Positions 23,601-29,986 of a DNA stretch of 64,000 nt are shown here, in pieces. The stretch is from Azospirillum sp. B21 (GTDB taxonomy: Bacteria > Pseudomonadota > Alphaproteobacteria > Azospirillales > Azospirillaceae). The position numbers and the translations under genes were made by a program. Numbering within the stretch: position 1 is the stretch's first letter; each line of letters begins with the position of its first letter. Location of the stretch: positions 62,001 through 126,000 of the forward strand of contig NZ_VTTO01000010.1 in assembly GCF_008364825.1 (NCBI RefSeq), in the 5' to 3' direction. Below the pieces are notes generated by a model, which saw nothing but the letters and a program-made list of their open reading frames with translations, did no database searches and had not been told where the DNA came from.

Positions 23601-24170
23601 GGCGGCATCGTCGCCGGTGGTCTCCGCCGCATCCTGGACAACGGGCGCCGCAATGTCGGGGAGGACCCCGTCGTCGATCACCTGGTCGGGCGTCTCCGGC
23701 ATCGGGATGTCGGACAGGGCGGCGGGCAGTTCGGTGAAGGCCGTGGTCGTGCGCACGTTGGACAGCAGGTCCACCCGCTCAACCGTCGTGGCGGCCGATT
23801 CGCGGCGCTCCTCCGTCGAGAGCCCCGACCCTTCCGGTCCGGAGGGGCCGGAGCCCAGCGTGCCTTCCGTGCGCAGCACGTCGCCCGCCAGCAGGGCAGC
23901 CACCGCCGCCTGATCGGTGGCCACCGCCACCGACTCGCCAACCACCTCGCCGGTCTGGACGACGCCGCCGATCATAAGCTCCTCGGCGCCGCGATAGTCG
24001 GTCTGGACATAGCCGAGCGTGTCGTCCGGCCGCTGGAGTTCCACGGAACTGGCCTCGTGGATCACGCCGCTCAATCGGGTCGCGTCGACCTGCTGCAGGA
24101 GGGTCAGATCGTCCAGGATCTGACGGTCGTCGACCGCCTGGGTGTTGCCCTGAACCGCTTCCTCAGCCAT
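8694..24170 (-). CDS. Giant type I secreted repeat adhesin (BapA/LapA-like) with internal RTX block
   Basis: 5158 residues, about 15.5 kb. A non-repetitive N-terminus (about 190 residues) precedes some 35-38 cadherin/Ig-like repeats of 100-116 residues. Each repeat has an acidic GNEDTAIPL-type turn, a DTDGSETLSI strand pair, W-T-L-TPAQLTGL and a closing TVNPVSDTPTL. Calcium-binding RTX nonapeptides (GGAGNDTI type) form an internal block around residues 2290-2560. A shorter RTX stretch near residue 5060 is followed by a C-terminal tail ending in IERLTY, consistent with an uncleaved C-terminal type I secretion signal. ATG 24170 has GGAGCGG upstream. The divergent ABC exporter and HlyD adaptor at 24464-29986 are the probable secretion partners. 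Proposed role: cell-surface adhesion and aggregation. I could not find a clear LapG dialanine cleavage motif in the N-terminus. Confidence 0.9.
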   Translation of the reverse strand: MAEEAVQGNTQAVDDRQILDDLTLLQQVDATRLSGVIHEASSVELQRPDDTLGYVQTDYRGAEELMIGGVVQTGEVVGESVAVATDQAAVAALLAGDVLRTEGTLGSGPSGPEGSGLSTEERRESAATTVERVDLLSNVRTTTAFTELPAALSDIPMPETPDQVIDDGVLPDIAAPVVQDAAETTGDDAAGTPAPVSDTPNLTVNGVSGDEDTAIALNIDAALTDTGGTEVLSVTLSGIPDGAVLRDASGTILTVVNGTILLTSSQVPGLTLTPPPNSGDSFTLTVTATSTDGTAAPTSVTATLPVTVNPVSDTPTLGVAATTGAEDTAIPLTISPALTDTDGSETLSVTISGIPTGAILTNAAGETLTIANGSITLAPGQLVGLAITPPLNSDADFTLTVTATSTDGSAAPAGTSAPLLVTVNPVSDMPTLAVQTASGSEDTAIPLTISPALTDTDGSETLTITLSGIPDGAVLRNAGGALAVVNGTATLTPAQLAGLSITPPNNSDTDFTLTVTATATDGSATPVSTSAPLRVTVNPVSDTPTLSVTAATGNEDTGIPLVIDPALTDTDGSESLSITISGIPVGASLRNTAGDTLTISNGTITLAPGQLAGLKITPPLNSDVDFTLTVTATARDGGADPASTSAPLLVTVNPVTDTPTLSVTAATGNEDTGIPLVINPALTDLDGSETLTITISGIPAGASLSNTAGDALVIGNGSITLTPAQLAGLKITPPLNSDVDFDLTVTATAKDGVATPVSVSETLSVTVNPVSDTPTLTVQAAAGNEDTAIPLSISPALTDTDGTEVLTVTIAGIPTGATLANDLNGVLTVTGGSITLTPEQLAGLKITPPLNSDVDFTLTVTATAKDGAAVAATRTEALQVTVNPVSDTPTLTVQDVTGNEDTAIPLTINPALTDLDGSEALSITIAGVPAGASLSAGISVTQPDGTTTWTLTPAQLTGLTVTPPSNSDVDFTLTVTAIAKDGSATEATKSETLRVTVDPVTDTPTLTVQAATGNEDSAIPLTINPALTDTDGSEALSITIAGVPAGATLNAGTSVTQPDGTTTWTLTPAQLTGLTVTPPSNSDVDFTLTVTAIAKDGVAAAVPVSRTLRVTVDPVSDTPTLTVQAVTGNEDSAIPLTINPALTDTDGSETLSVTIAGVPSGAVLSAGTSVTQPDGTTTWTLTPAQLAGLTITPPLNSDVDFTLTVTAIAKDGSATEATKSETLRVTVDPVTDTPTLSVSAATGDEDSAIPLSINPSLTDTDGSETLTITISGIPAGASLSNRAGDALVIGNGSITLTPAQLAGLKITPPLNSDVDFDLTVTATAKDGVAAPVSVAQTLRVTVDAVTDKPTLTVQDVTGNEDSAIPLVINPALTDTDGSETLSITIAGVPAGATLSAGTSVIQPDGTTTWTLTSAQLTGLTITPPLNSDVDFTLTVTAIAKDGSATEATKSETLRVTVDPVTDTPTLTVQAATGNEDSAIPLTINPALTDTDGSETLSITIAGVPSGATLSAGTRTSTQTDGTSTWTLTKDQLTGLTITPPLNSDRDFTLTVTAIATDGSAVEATKSEPLVVTVNPVSDTPTLTVAAAAGNEDNAIPLTINPALTDTDGSETLSITIVGVPSGATLSAGTRTSTQTDGTSTWTLTKDQLTGLTITPPLNSDRDFTLTVTAIATDGSAVEATKSEPLVVTVNPVSDTPTLTVAAATGNEDNAIPLTINPALTDTDRSETLSITIAGVPSGAVLSAGTRTSTQTDGTSTWTLTPAELTGLTITPPLNSDRDFTLTVTAIATDGSAVEATKSEPLVVTVNPVSDTPTLTVAAATGNEDNAIPLTINPALTDTDGSETLSITIAGVPSGATLSAGTRTSTQTDGTSTWTLTKDQLTGLTITPPLNSDRDFTLTVTAIATDGSAVEATKSEPLVVTVNPVSDTPTLTVAAATGNEDNAIPLTINPALTDTDGSETLSITIAGVPSGATLSAGTRTSTQTDGTSTWTLTKDQLTGLTITPPLNSDRDFTLTVTAIATDGSAVEATKSEPLVVTVNPVSDTPTLTVSAATGNEDNAIPLTINPALTDTDRSEVLTIRISGIPNNATLANTLNGTLTVTNGSITLTPEQLAGLTVTPPPNSDVDFTLSVTAVSKDGSAQEATKTENLVVTVNPVTDTPTLDVNPASGNEDTTIALDITSALTDLDGSETLSIVISGIPSGATLSNTLNGTLTVTNGSITLTAEQLAGLKIKPKLDSGDDFILTVTATALDREISPVPVQKTLAVTVVAVADTPTVSVTPVTYDLAVGQNGMLTGTDNADTLSGGAGNDTILGGSGDDVIYGDGSGTFTTGLSITAALKDTDGSESISKVTISGVPTGATLSAGTRNADGTWTLTEAQLSGLTLTATEGDANNSITLTVVSTSKEQENTSTADSTAKTLTISFTNTPKGDDSLEGGAGNDTIFGGAGKDTLLGGLGDDSLDGGTEDDLLAGGPGNDTIDGGEGNDTVTYASSAGPVNANLTTGVGTGDGADVLRNLENVTGSAFDDVITGSSVANILIGGAGNDTITGGAGVDSVWGGAGDDLSVFTVGTDGGTSTSPELQDGDTGIDTFRVMLTTAQLSNPAILADLRTLRDRIETAASPTAAMTDTDVANAATLSALGIKVADFEKLELYVDGQPVSVRTALNYAPAATAATTSTNEDTAVTGTLGATDQDTANGRTDDTLTYKGPGDNGQPVRLTHGTLVVNADGSFSYTPDAHFSGTDTFTFTVTDAFGGTSTAVQTITVAPVADPFQITTLDARGNEDLAGGIALAPTITLSDVDAASPEKVESITLLIPSNQLDAGGAKLYLNGALLPPNDPTGGNYSWTIPTAALQADDTAAGVWKIQGLKIVTDPDSDADLNYTLRVGTIDGSGVTASSRVQTATGTITVDAVADAPKVTAAPASTAEDTSVLLTIKPTLKDADGSESISLITISGVPDGARLSAGTVASTQSDGSSTWTLTQAQLAGLRLIPPEDFSGTITLGVVATSSERENSSTANSAKANLTITVTGVADAPIVTPQPASGNEDSAIALSIDARLSDLTGETLDHITITGVPEGAKLSAGIHNADGSWTLTPAQLSNLTFTPPSNYSGAVTLKITATSVEGTTTATSAPVSLVVTVNAVADKPVLSASDAVGREDTEIPLSVVAALADRDGSEVLTIHISGIPAGASLRNSAGDTLVISNGSITLRPEQLTGLVITPPENSNTGFDLIFTARATERSNGSHADATSVTVHVEVQGVADAVTPNGALSARGNEDTAINLGLGDLVMLDNDTSERLSLVISNLPADSWLSLATGHESGLVYLGNGRWSVDVAYCDELTLTTKKDFAGTVSLKVDVITTDSNGAPIITVNGVTSGGTLKETRDLIVTVDPKVDEPKVAIEAKALEDAVGGIPLSISALTSDLDHSEQISAIVISGLPSWVTLTSTDAGALTANPGGGWTVDPTKLGNLRLIVPEHRADDFTITVKVTVVDGTDSLTKTYTPTVTITAVADAPVSHGTNNAVEAYHVDDHTVTGAVPTDLVLNLNAYLRDTDGSEKLAVTISGVPEGTVLSHGRDNGDGTWTLTPDDYADALAHGGLKLTVKSTTATGITHVVADGTDTARMTLTVKPYSIESEGDRYVGVTDTFDVKWTTPVPTGGTGDPGGNRLPNLTTAEDTAVSLNLDSGLQSQTDLRAVTLSGIPDGAVLKDADGRELAVVGGTISLDPAKLAGLKLTPPPNSDADFTLNIKVVTGDAHTETNLTQAVTVTAVADDPLLTVQADPGNEDTDIALNISAALADTDLSETLVSIVISGMPAGAKLSAGYHDSTNNRWVLTPDDLNGLKFTPPDDASGTFQLTVTAVSRESSNADRATKTETLTVNVAPVSDKPDISFRIVEAGVEDQAATLSIDAVVTDLIGAGERITSLKVTVPAGFTLSGLTDDGNGVYDLTGLSAAARADLKLVPPANYSGTATVKVEATSQDGTAESVSWTSSHDVTYKAVADAPKLTVRDTTGAEDTAIGLNVSANLMDTDGSETMAVILSGLPDGAVLNKGSNNGDGSWTLKPSELSGLTVTPPRNYSGGMDLTLTATSLESSNKSTATATANIHVDVTPVTDAPTVIVANASGSEDTEIALNLKASLVDTDGSETMTIVLSGLPAGAVLIDANGNTLTPVAGAVDLTAAQLSGLKLLPPANSGTDFNLTLTATTKENGGGTATTSQLFRVSVDPVADQPVITAGPLTGTEDTVLPLNLSVALYDTDGSERLGLVTITGVPSGAQLSAGTRNGDGSWTLTPAQLSGLSLTPPANSDLDFTLTVTAVSIESNGSTATKVVTVPVTMNAVSDTPTLTVAAASGNEDSAIGLTINSALADTDGSEQLTITLSGIPDGAVLRNAGGTLTVVNGTATLNPGQLAGLTIKPPANKDDDFTLTITATATDGTANPVSTSAQLPVTVAPVTDTPTLDVLSATGDEDARIPLSISALLGDTDGSETLTIVISGIPSGASLTNTAGDTLTISGGSITLNPGQLAGLAIKPPSNDDSDFTLTVKATAKDGVAAAVEVSKTLSVTVDPVSDTPTLTVAAASGNEDAVIPLTINSALTDGSETLSITISGIPVGAQLTNTANGALTVVNGSVTLTAAQLSGLAIKPPSNDDTDFTLTVTATSTDGSATPASIVAQLPVTVTAVSDAPTLDLRPATGTEDGTIPLSITPALTDPSETLTVTIKDIPTGATLSNMAGDTLTPSNGSITLTPDQLAGLAIKPAPYSGESFVLSVTATSKDGTAAAAITSGALAVTVTPVANTPVLVVVPAVDVREDTAVALTITAASTDIDGSETVGVRITGVPDGASLNHGTHNADGSWTLTTAQLAGLTYTPPADATGQVTLSVTATAQDGADSAAVTRTVTVTVDPVNDKPTLAAGHATAVIAAGATDHPAVAADATITDVDSSVMSGMSIRIAAGSQTGDTLNLAGLPIDTDPVTGHKTVSGTGIEVSWNDATHQLSLTGTASTATYTDILRHMALTPGGTGARTLEVTVSDGQGLSSDPMALEVLVSGDATMTGSAGADILYAGSATTSMSGGDGDDLFIFAPRNGDLTINGGVGNWTDVVEVGAFVANVGGNWLQQLDAQGVAYTVDPSGHGLTFNTDTTVTLEDQNHHQLVLQNIERLTY
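18061..19800 (-). repeat. Five near-identical 348-bp tandem repeats within the adhesin gene
   Basis: Units 18061-18408, 18409-18756, 18757-19104, 19105-19452 and 19453-19800 repeat with exactly the same 348-base period (116 codons). Where I compared them line by line the units differ by only a few bases, including silent sites. Copy 3 has a short variant segment near 18883, and copy 5 diverges in its last ~60 bases. Flanking repeats keep the period but are much more diverged. This is recent duplication or gene conversion. Confidence 0.9.
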
Positions 24171-24463
24171 CGGACCGCTCCATAAGTCGGGTGCAAATTC
24201 GCGCCACGCTACTCGTCACGATCCTAGGTTCTAGTCCTCTTAGTTGCTTGTGATAAGAAACTTCCTGTGATGATTTTCAACAGCTTGGCTGACGTCACCG
24301 CAGCCACTGCCCCGGCATCCATAGGCATACAAACGACTGAAAAACGTTTTGAAATAACGGTTTAGTGCCTCTTTCGCGCAGTTTCGAAAGGGCTGCGCGC
24401 AGGATGCTTTGTCCCTCGGTTGCCTTTTGTTGCTATTCGTCGATTTACCTATCACTAGCAATT
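24171..24463. other. Divergent intergenic region between adhesin and exporter
   Basis: About 290 bases with clearly lower GC than its surroundings, the natural site for both promoters. A weak minus-strand candidate is TTGAAA-N18-TTATCA, read from the segment around 24260-24290. No confident operator or terminator was found. Confidence 0.4.
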
Positions 24464-27400
24464 ATGCTGTTGATTGTCTGCTCGGTTAACCCTGTGCCCA
24501 GGTTGGTCGTTTTGCAGTCCGCATCCCCGTCTGCCACCCGCATCGAACAGTCCGCCGCTTCCGCATCGGCGAAGATTGCATCGGCGAAGTCTACTGCCGC
24601 CCGCGACAGGGCGGCGGAGAAGGCCGCGCGCCGCCTGCTGTCCGGCATGCTGGGTCCGCGCCGGGACCGGGCGATGCTGGTGCTGGCCTCCTTCGCGCTG
24701 AACGTCTTCGGGCTGGCGCTGCCGGTGACGCTGCTGCATGTCTACGACCGCATCCTGCCCAACGAGTCCTACGGCACCATGCTGCTGCTCGGCCTCGGCT
24801 GCGGCGCTGCTGCGGTGATGGAGGCGATCCTGCGGGTGGCGCGCTCGGCGCTGACCACCTGGATGGGCGCGCGGATCGAACACCGGTCGAGCGCGTCGCT
24901 GATCGACCGGCTGATGCACATGCCGCTGAACGCCTTCTCCCAGCAGGGGATCGGCACCCATTTCGAGGTCTACCGCGCCATCAAGATGGTGCGCGAGTTC
25001 TACTCGGGCCAAGCGCTGCAATCGGCGATCGACATCCCTTTCGCCGCGCTCTACCTGGGCCTGATCGCATTGCTGGCCGGCTGGCTGGTTCTGATCCCGC
25101 TGGGCGTGCTGGCGCTGTTCCTGGTGGTCGGCGCCGTCCTGGGCCGGCGGATGCGCCGGGCGCTGGAGAACCGCCATGTGCTGGAGGAACGCCGCCTGAA
25201 CTTCATCAGCGAGGTGCTGAGCGGCGTCCACACGGTCAAGGGGCTGGGGGCTGAAGCCGGCCTGCTGCGCCGCCACGAGCGCCTTCAGCAGGGCTGCAGC
25301 GAGGAGGACTTCAACGTCGCCCGGCTGAGCGGGTCCGCCTCCGTCGTCGCCACCACCCTGTCGCAGGCGACGATGATGCTGGTGGTCATCCTGGGCAGCG
25401 TTTCCGTGATCGACGGGATGATGACGACCGGCGTTCTCACCGCCTGCTCGATGCTGGCCGGCCGCTGCGTCCAGCCGGTCCAGTCCCTGTTCGACCGCTG
25501 GGTGCGCTATCAGTCGGTGTCGCTGTCGCTGCGCCGCATCGGCCATGTCCTGTTGGAGGTCGGGTCCGACGGCGGCACGCTGCGGGCCGGGACCGGGGCC
25601 GGGGCCGCCGCCGCGGTGGCGGAACCACTCGTCCCCGGCACGATCGAGATGGACAAGGTCCGTTTCGCCTACGACCGCGGGCCGGAGATCCTGACCGACC
25701 TGTCGCTGACCGTCGGACCGGGCGAGTTCCTGGGCGTCGTGGCGACCAATTCGACGGGCAAGACGACCCTGCTGCGCCTGATCCTGGGCGTGCTGCGGCC
25801 GAACTCCGGCGAGGTGCGGGTGGGTGTGCGCAGCACGACGGAAACCGACGCCATGATCGGCATCGGCGGCGTCGTCTATGTCGGCGAGCATCCGGAGCTT
25901 TTCAAAGGCACCATCCTGCAGAACCTGACGCTGTTCGACCCCGGCCGGGCCGATCTGGCGATGGAGGTCTGCCGGCGCCTCGGGCTCGACCGCCGCATCG
26001 CCAGCCTGCCGCAGGGCTACGAGACCATCGTCGGCGATGCCTCGCAGGAAGCGCTGCCGCGCGGTGCCCGCCAGATGATCTGCCTCGCCCGCGCCCTGGT
26101 CCGCGAGCCGGCGGTGCTGCTGCTGGACGAACCGAACTCCTCCCTCGACACCGAATCCGACAAGCTGTTCCGCCGTGCGCTGGAAGAACTGCGCGGCAGC
26201 GTCACCATCCTGCTGGTCACCAGCCGCCCGTCGCTGCTGACGCTGGCCGACCGGGTGGTGCAGATCGTCGACGGCCATGCGGTCAGCCGCGGCCCGTCCG
26301 GCAACGAGACCATGGGCAGCCCGCCCGCTCTGGTCGCCACCAACCCCGGCACGCCGCCGGCCGGCGGGTCCGGCGCACCGGATGCCGAGCCCATCCGCGC
26401 CGCCCATGACGACGGCGACATCCTGCGCCGCCGGCTGGCGGAAGCCTCGGCGGTGGGCGCCTGCATGGTGCCGCTGCTGGATGCGCTCGGCTGGCGCGGC
26501 GCCCCGCAAACCCTGGCGGAAGCACTGCCCCACTTCTCCGAGGTTCAGACGATCGAGGAGCTGTGCGACGTCCTCCAGCGCCTGCATTTCGAGGGGCGCA
26601 GCCTGCGCATCGACCTCGCGCGGCCGGACCCGTCGCTGATGCCCTGCCTGTTCCGCGCCCGCGACGGCGGCGTCTACACGCTGCTGTCCGCCGACGCCGA
26701 CGGAGTCGTCGCCTTCAGCGGCCAGTTGCGCGAGAGGGTGACGCTGAATTACGGCAAGGGCACCGCCTATGCCTTCACCGCGCCGGAGACCACGGCCGGC
26801 GCCGGGACACAGAACTGGGTCGGCACGGTCATCCACGGCTATGTTCCGCTGCTGTGGGCGGTGCTCGGCTTGAGCGCCGTCATCAACCTGCTGTCGGTCG
26901 CCGCGCCGCTGTTCACCATGGCGATCTACGACAAGGTGATCGCCACCGGCTCCTTCGACACGCTCGCCACCATCGCCGTCGGCGCGGCGCTGGTGATCGG
27001 CGGCGATTTCGCCCTGCGCCAAATCCGCGGCCGGGCGCTGGCCCATGCCGGATCGCGCATCGCCCGGACCATCAGCAACGCCACCATCGACCGCATCCTG
27101 ATGCTGCCGGTGGGCATGAGCGAGCGCGCCGCCATCGGCACGCAGATCGCCCGGGTGAAGGACCTTGAGTCGATCCGCGACTTCATCAGCCAAGGACAGG
27201 TCGCGGCGCTGTTCGACGTGCCCTTCGCCCTGTTCTACCTGGGCGTCATGGCCGTTCTGGGCGGGCCGCTGGCGTTGGTGCCGCTGGCCGCCGTGCTGAT
27301 CACCGCCGCCATCGGCGCCGCCGTCCATCCGCTGGTGCGCGCCCGTACCGGAACCACCGCCCGTGCCGACACCGAACGGCAGGAATTCTTCGTGGAAATG

Positions 27401-28621
27401 GTCGCCAAGATGCCGGCGCTGCGCGCCATCGGCGGGCTGGCCCATTGGCGCGACCGCTACGACCGCCTGTCCGCCCGAACGGCGCGGTCGGGCCACACCG
27501 CCGCCAACCTGTCGGCCACCCATGCGGCGCTGGCCGGCCTCGTCGTGCCGGTCGCCGGTCTCGCCACCGTCGGCGTCGGCGCGCTTCAGGTCTTCACCGG
27601 TGCCATGACGCCGGGCGCGCTGATGGCGTCGATGATGCTGCTGTGGCGGGTGATGGTGCCGCTGCAGACCGCCGTCTCCATGCTGCCGCGCATCGAGCAG
27701 CTGCGTGCGAACGCCCGCCAGATCAACGGCCTGATGAGCATCCGGCCGGAGCGCGAGCCGCGCTGCGCCACCCTTCAGCCGCGCAAGCTGAAGGGTGAGG
27801 TGTCCTTCTCCCGCGTTTCGCTGCGCTACCGCAACGATGCCGATCCGGCATTGGTCGGCGTGTCCTTCTCCGTCAAGCCGGGGCAGATCGTCGCCATCGT
27901 CGGGTCGGACGGCGCCGGCAAATCGTCGCTGCTGAAGGTGATGCTGGGGCTCTACGCGCCGCAGGCCGGCAATGTGCGCATCGACGGCGTCGACATCCGC
28001 CAGATGGACCCGATCGACCTGCGCAAATCGGTCGGCTATGTCCCGCAGGCCAGCGCCCTGTTCTACGGCACCATCGCGCAGAACCTCCGCTTCGCCGACC
28101 AGACCGCGGACGACTCCGAACTGCGCTGGGCGCTGTCGCTGGCCGGTGCCCTGGACGAGGTGGAAGCGCTGCCGCGCGGTCTGGACACCCGCATCGGCGA
28201 CAACCAGTCGCTCCGCCTGTCGCCCAGCCTGACGCAGAAGATCTGTCTCGCCCGCGCCTATATCCGCCGGCCGCGCATCCTGCTGCTCGACGAGCCGGCC
28301 AGCCGGCTGGACTTCGAGGGCGACAGGGCGCTGCATGCGGCGCTTTCGGCGCTGCGCGGGCACAGCACCATCTTCCTGGTCACCCACCGGCCGAGCCACC
28401 TGACGCTGGCCGACACGGTGCTGACCATGGATGCCGGCATGATCGCCCCCGCCAGCCCGGCCGGCGGCCTGCCCGGCCCCCGGCCCATCGGTCCGGGCAC
28501 GGGTCCCGGCGCCGGCCCGGCCGGCGGCGGCGGCAGCGTCGCCAACACCATCGCCGGAGCGCTGCTGGGCGGGATCGGGCTGCAACGCCCGCCCGGCGGC
28601 GTCGCCACGCGCCAGCATTGA
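24464..28621 (+). CDS. Tandem-fused type I secretion ABC transporter (two half-transporters in one chain)
   Basis: Inner-membrane exporter, about 1385 residues from the ATG at 24464. Order: TMD1 (about 65-330), NBD1 (about 395-610), a C39-peptidase-like domain without an evident catalytic Cys-His pair (about 645-780), TMD2 (about 790-1090), NBD2 (about 1110-1325), and a Gly/Pro-rich tail. NBD2 has Walker A GSDGAGKSS, Walker B RILLLDEP and the switch His in LVTHRPS. NBD1 has ATNSTGKTT (first Gly replaced by Ala), Walker B VLLLDEP and LVTSRPS (switch His replaced by Ser). Both ABC signatures are degenerate: LPRGA in NBD1 and LSPSL in NBD2. Family type I exporters are usually half-size homodimers. 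The start is uncertain: no convincing ribosome site was seen, and the frame is open to 24365 (GTG). The downstream HlyD gene and divergent adhesin define its role. Confidence 0.85.
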   Translation: MLLIVCSVNPVPRLVVLQSASPSATRIEQSAASASAKIASAKSTAARDRAAEKAARRLLSGMLGPRRDRAMLVLASFALNVFGLALPVTLLHVYDRILPNESYGTMLLLGLGCGAAAVMEAILRVARSALTTWMGARIEHRSSASLIDRLMHMPLNAFSQQGIGTHFEVYRAIKMVREFYSGQALQSAIDIPFAALYLGLIALLAGWLVLIPLGVLALFLVVGAVLGRRMRRALENRHVLEERRLNFISEVLSGVHTVKGLGAEAGLLRRHERLQQGCSEEDFNVARLSGSASVVATTLSQATMMLVVILGSVSVIDGMMTTGVLTACSMLAGRCVQPVQSLFDRWVRYQSVSLSLRRIGHVLLEVGSDGGTLRAGTGAGAAAAVAEPLVPGTIEMDKVRFAYDRGPEILTDLSLTVGPGEFLGVVATNSTGKTTLLRLILGVLRPNSGEVRVGVRSTTETDAMIGIGGVVYVGEHPELFKGTILQNLTLFDPGRADLAMEVCRRLGLDRRIASLPQGYETIVGDASQEALPRGARQMICLARALVREPAVLLLDEPNSSLDTESDKLFRRALEELRGSVTILLVTSRPSLLTLADRVVQIVDGHAVSRGPSGNETMGSPPALVATNPGTPPAGGSGAPDAEPIRAAHDDGDILRRRLAEASAVGACMVPLLDALGWRGAPQTLAEALPHFSEVQTIEELCDVLQRLHFEGRSLRIDLARPDPSLMPCLFRARDGGVYTLLSADADGVVAFSGQLRERVTLNYGKGTAYAFTAPETTAGAGTQNWVGTVIHGYVPLLWAVLGLSAVINLLSVAAPLFTMAIYDKVIATGSFDTLATIAVGAALVIGGDFALRQIRGRALAHAGSRIARTISNATIDRILMLPVGMSERAAIGTQIARVKDLESIRDFISQGQVAALFDVPFALFYLGVMAVLGGPLALVPLAAVLITAAIGAAVHPLVRARTGTTARADTERQEFFVEMVAKMPALRAIGGLAHWRDRYDRLSARTARSGHTAANLSATHAALAGLVVPVAGLATVGVGALQVFTGAMTPGALMASMMLLWRVMVPLQTAVSMLPRIEQLRANARQINGLMSIRPEREPRCATLQPRKLKGEVSFSRVSLRYRNDADPALVGVSFSVKPGQIVAIVGSDGAGKSSLLKVMLGLYAPQAGNVRIDGVDIRQMDPIDLRKSVGYVPQASALFYGTIAQNLRFADQTADDSELRWALSLAGALDEVEALPRGLDTRIGDNQSLRLSPSLTQKICLARAYIRRPRILLLDEPASRLDFEGDRALHAALSALRGHSTIFLVTHRPSHLTLADTVLTMDAGMIAPASPAGGLPGPRPIGPGTGPGAGPAGGGGSVANTIAGALLGGIGLQRPPGGVATRQH

Positions 28622-28651
28622 TCCGCCTCCCCCACTCCTCTCCGATCCCGT

Positions 28652-29986
28652 GTGAACCGCAAGATGGCCGCTTCAGACCTCGCCCGCCCCACCGGCAAAT
28701 CGCTCAGCGCCGACGATGCGACGCTGTCGCTGGTCCGCGCCACCATCGTCGTGCTGGTCCTGCTGATGGCGGCGCTGCTCGCCTGGGCCACGCTGATGCC
28801 GGTGAAGGAGGCCGTCGTCACCGCCGGACAGGTGGTGCCGTCCGGAAACGCCCAGGTGGTCCAGCATCTGGAAGGCGGCATCGTGTCCTCCATTCTGGTC
28901 AAGGAAACCGATCTGGTGGAGGCCGGCCAGCCCCTGATCGTCTTCGATCCCAAGCAGGTCCAGGCGGAGCGGGAGCAGATGAACGCCCGCCTGCTGACGC
29001 TGGAACTGCGGGCGGAGCGGCTGCGCGCCTTCGCCGCCGGGCGGGAGCCGGATTTCGTGCGCGTCGCCGGCACCGACACGCCGCAGACGGACGCACAGAT
29101 CGGCGACCAGCGCCTGATCTACGACACGCAGCGTCAGGCCCGCGACACCGCCATCGCCGTGCTGCGCGCCCAGGTCTCCCAGCGCGAGGCGGAACTGGCG
29201 CTGTATGAAGGCCAGCTCGCCAGCATCAAGGATCAGATCACCTTCATCACCGGCTCGGTCGACATCCGCAACAAGCTGGAATCGATGGGCCTGTCGTCGA
29301 AGTTGCAATCGCTGGAGACCCAGCGCGAGCAGTCCCGCCTGATGGGCGAACAGCGGCGGATCGAGGGGCAGATCATCGCCACGCATCAGGCGATCACCGA
29401 GGCCGGCAACCGCATCCTCGACCAGACGGCCAAGCTGGCGCAGGACGCGGTGAACGAGATGGGCACCGTCACCGCCGAGATCGCCCAGCTGCGCGAGGCC
29501 CGCGCCAAGTTGGACGACCGTTCCCAACGGCTGACCGTGCTGTCGCCGGTGCGCGGGCTGGTGCAGGACCTGCGCGTCAACACCATCGGCGCCGTGGTGC
29601 CGGAGGGCGGCGTCCTGATGCAGATCGTCCCGGTCGACCATGAGATGACGGTGGAGGCCCATGTCACCCCGCGCGATGTCGGCCACCTTCATGTCGGGCA
29701 GGAGGCGACGGTCAAGGTGCTGACCTACGACTTCGCCCGCTATGGCGCCGTCACCGGCAAGCTGCTGCGCATCTCCGCCTCAACCTTCCTGGACGAACAG
29801 CACCGCCCCTACTACAAGGCGGTCATCGCGCTGAACCGCAACCATGTCGGCCGCGACGACGTCCAGCACCCGGTTCTGCCCGGCATGACCACCCAGGTGG
29901 AGATGACCACCGGCGAGCGGTCGCTGCTGGAATATCTGCTGAAGCCGATCTACTTCGCCCTGTCCGACAGCTTCAACGAGCGGTGA
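28652..29986 (+). CDS. HlyD-family membrane fusion protein of type I secretion
   Basis: Periplasm-spanning adaptor linking the ABC exporter to a TolC-type outer membrane channel. 444 residues from GTG 28652, or 440 from ATG 28664; neither has a strong ribosome site. It has one N-terminal transmembrane helix (VRATIVVLVLLMAALLAWATL), then the lipoyl half-motif GNAQVVQHLEGGIVSSILVKE, which is diagnostic of HlyD/PrtE. A long coiled-coil region (about residues 90-290) and the second half-motif with SPVRGLVQDLRV and GGVLMQIVP follow. It ends in a conserved beta domain (GMTTQVEMTTGERSLLEYLLKP). It starts 31 bases after the ABC gene, so the two are probably cotranscribed. No outer membrane channel gene is in the window. 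Confidence 0.92.
   Translation: MNRKMAASDLARPTGKSLSADDATLSLVRATIVVLVLLMAALLAWATLMPVKEAVVTAGQVVPSGNAQVVQHLEGGIVSSILVKETDLVEAGQPLIVFDPKQVQAEREQMNARLLTLELRAERLRAFAAGREPDFVRVAGTDTPQTDAQIGDQRLIYDTQRQARDTAIAVLRAQVSQREAELALYEGQLASIKDQITFITGSVDIRNKLESMGLSSKLQSLETQREQSRLMGEQRRIEGQIIATHQAITEAGNRILDQTAKLAQDAVNEMGTVTAEIAQLREARAKLDDRSQRLTVLSPVRGLVQDLRVNTIGAVVPEGGVLMQIVPVDHEMTVEAHVTPRDVGHLHVGQEATVKVLTYDFARYGAVTGKLLRISASTFLDEQHRPYYKAVIALNRNHVGRDDVQHPVLPGMTTQVEMTTGERSLLEYLLKPIYFALSDSFNER

Noticed and set aside
14415..24185. A stop-free plus-strand frame of 3256 codons opposite the adhesin gene
   Set aside because: It mirrors the repeat period of the minus-strand gene, and its product is an Arg/Gly/Gln/Asp-rich repeat without known domains. 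The minus strand has clear domain structure, a ribosome site and matched exporter genes. High GC plus in-frame repeats explain the open frame.
24455..28618. A 1387-codon minus-strand frame opposite the ABC exporter
   Set aside because: The exporter has Walker motifs and membrane domains. The antisense product is His/Gln/Asp-rich low complexity.
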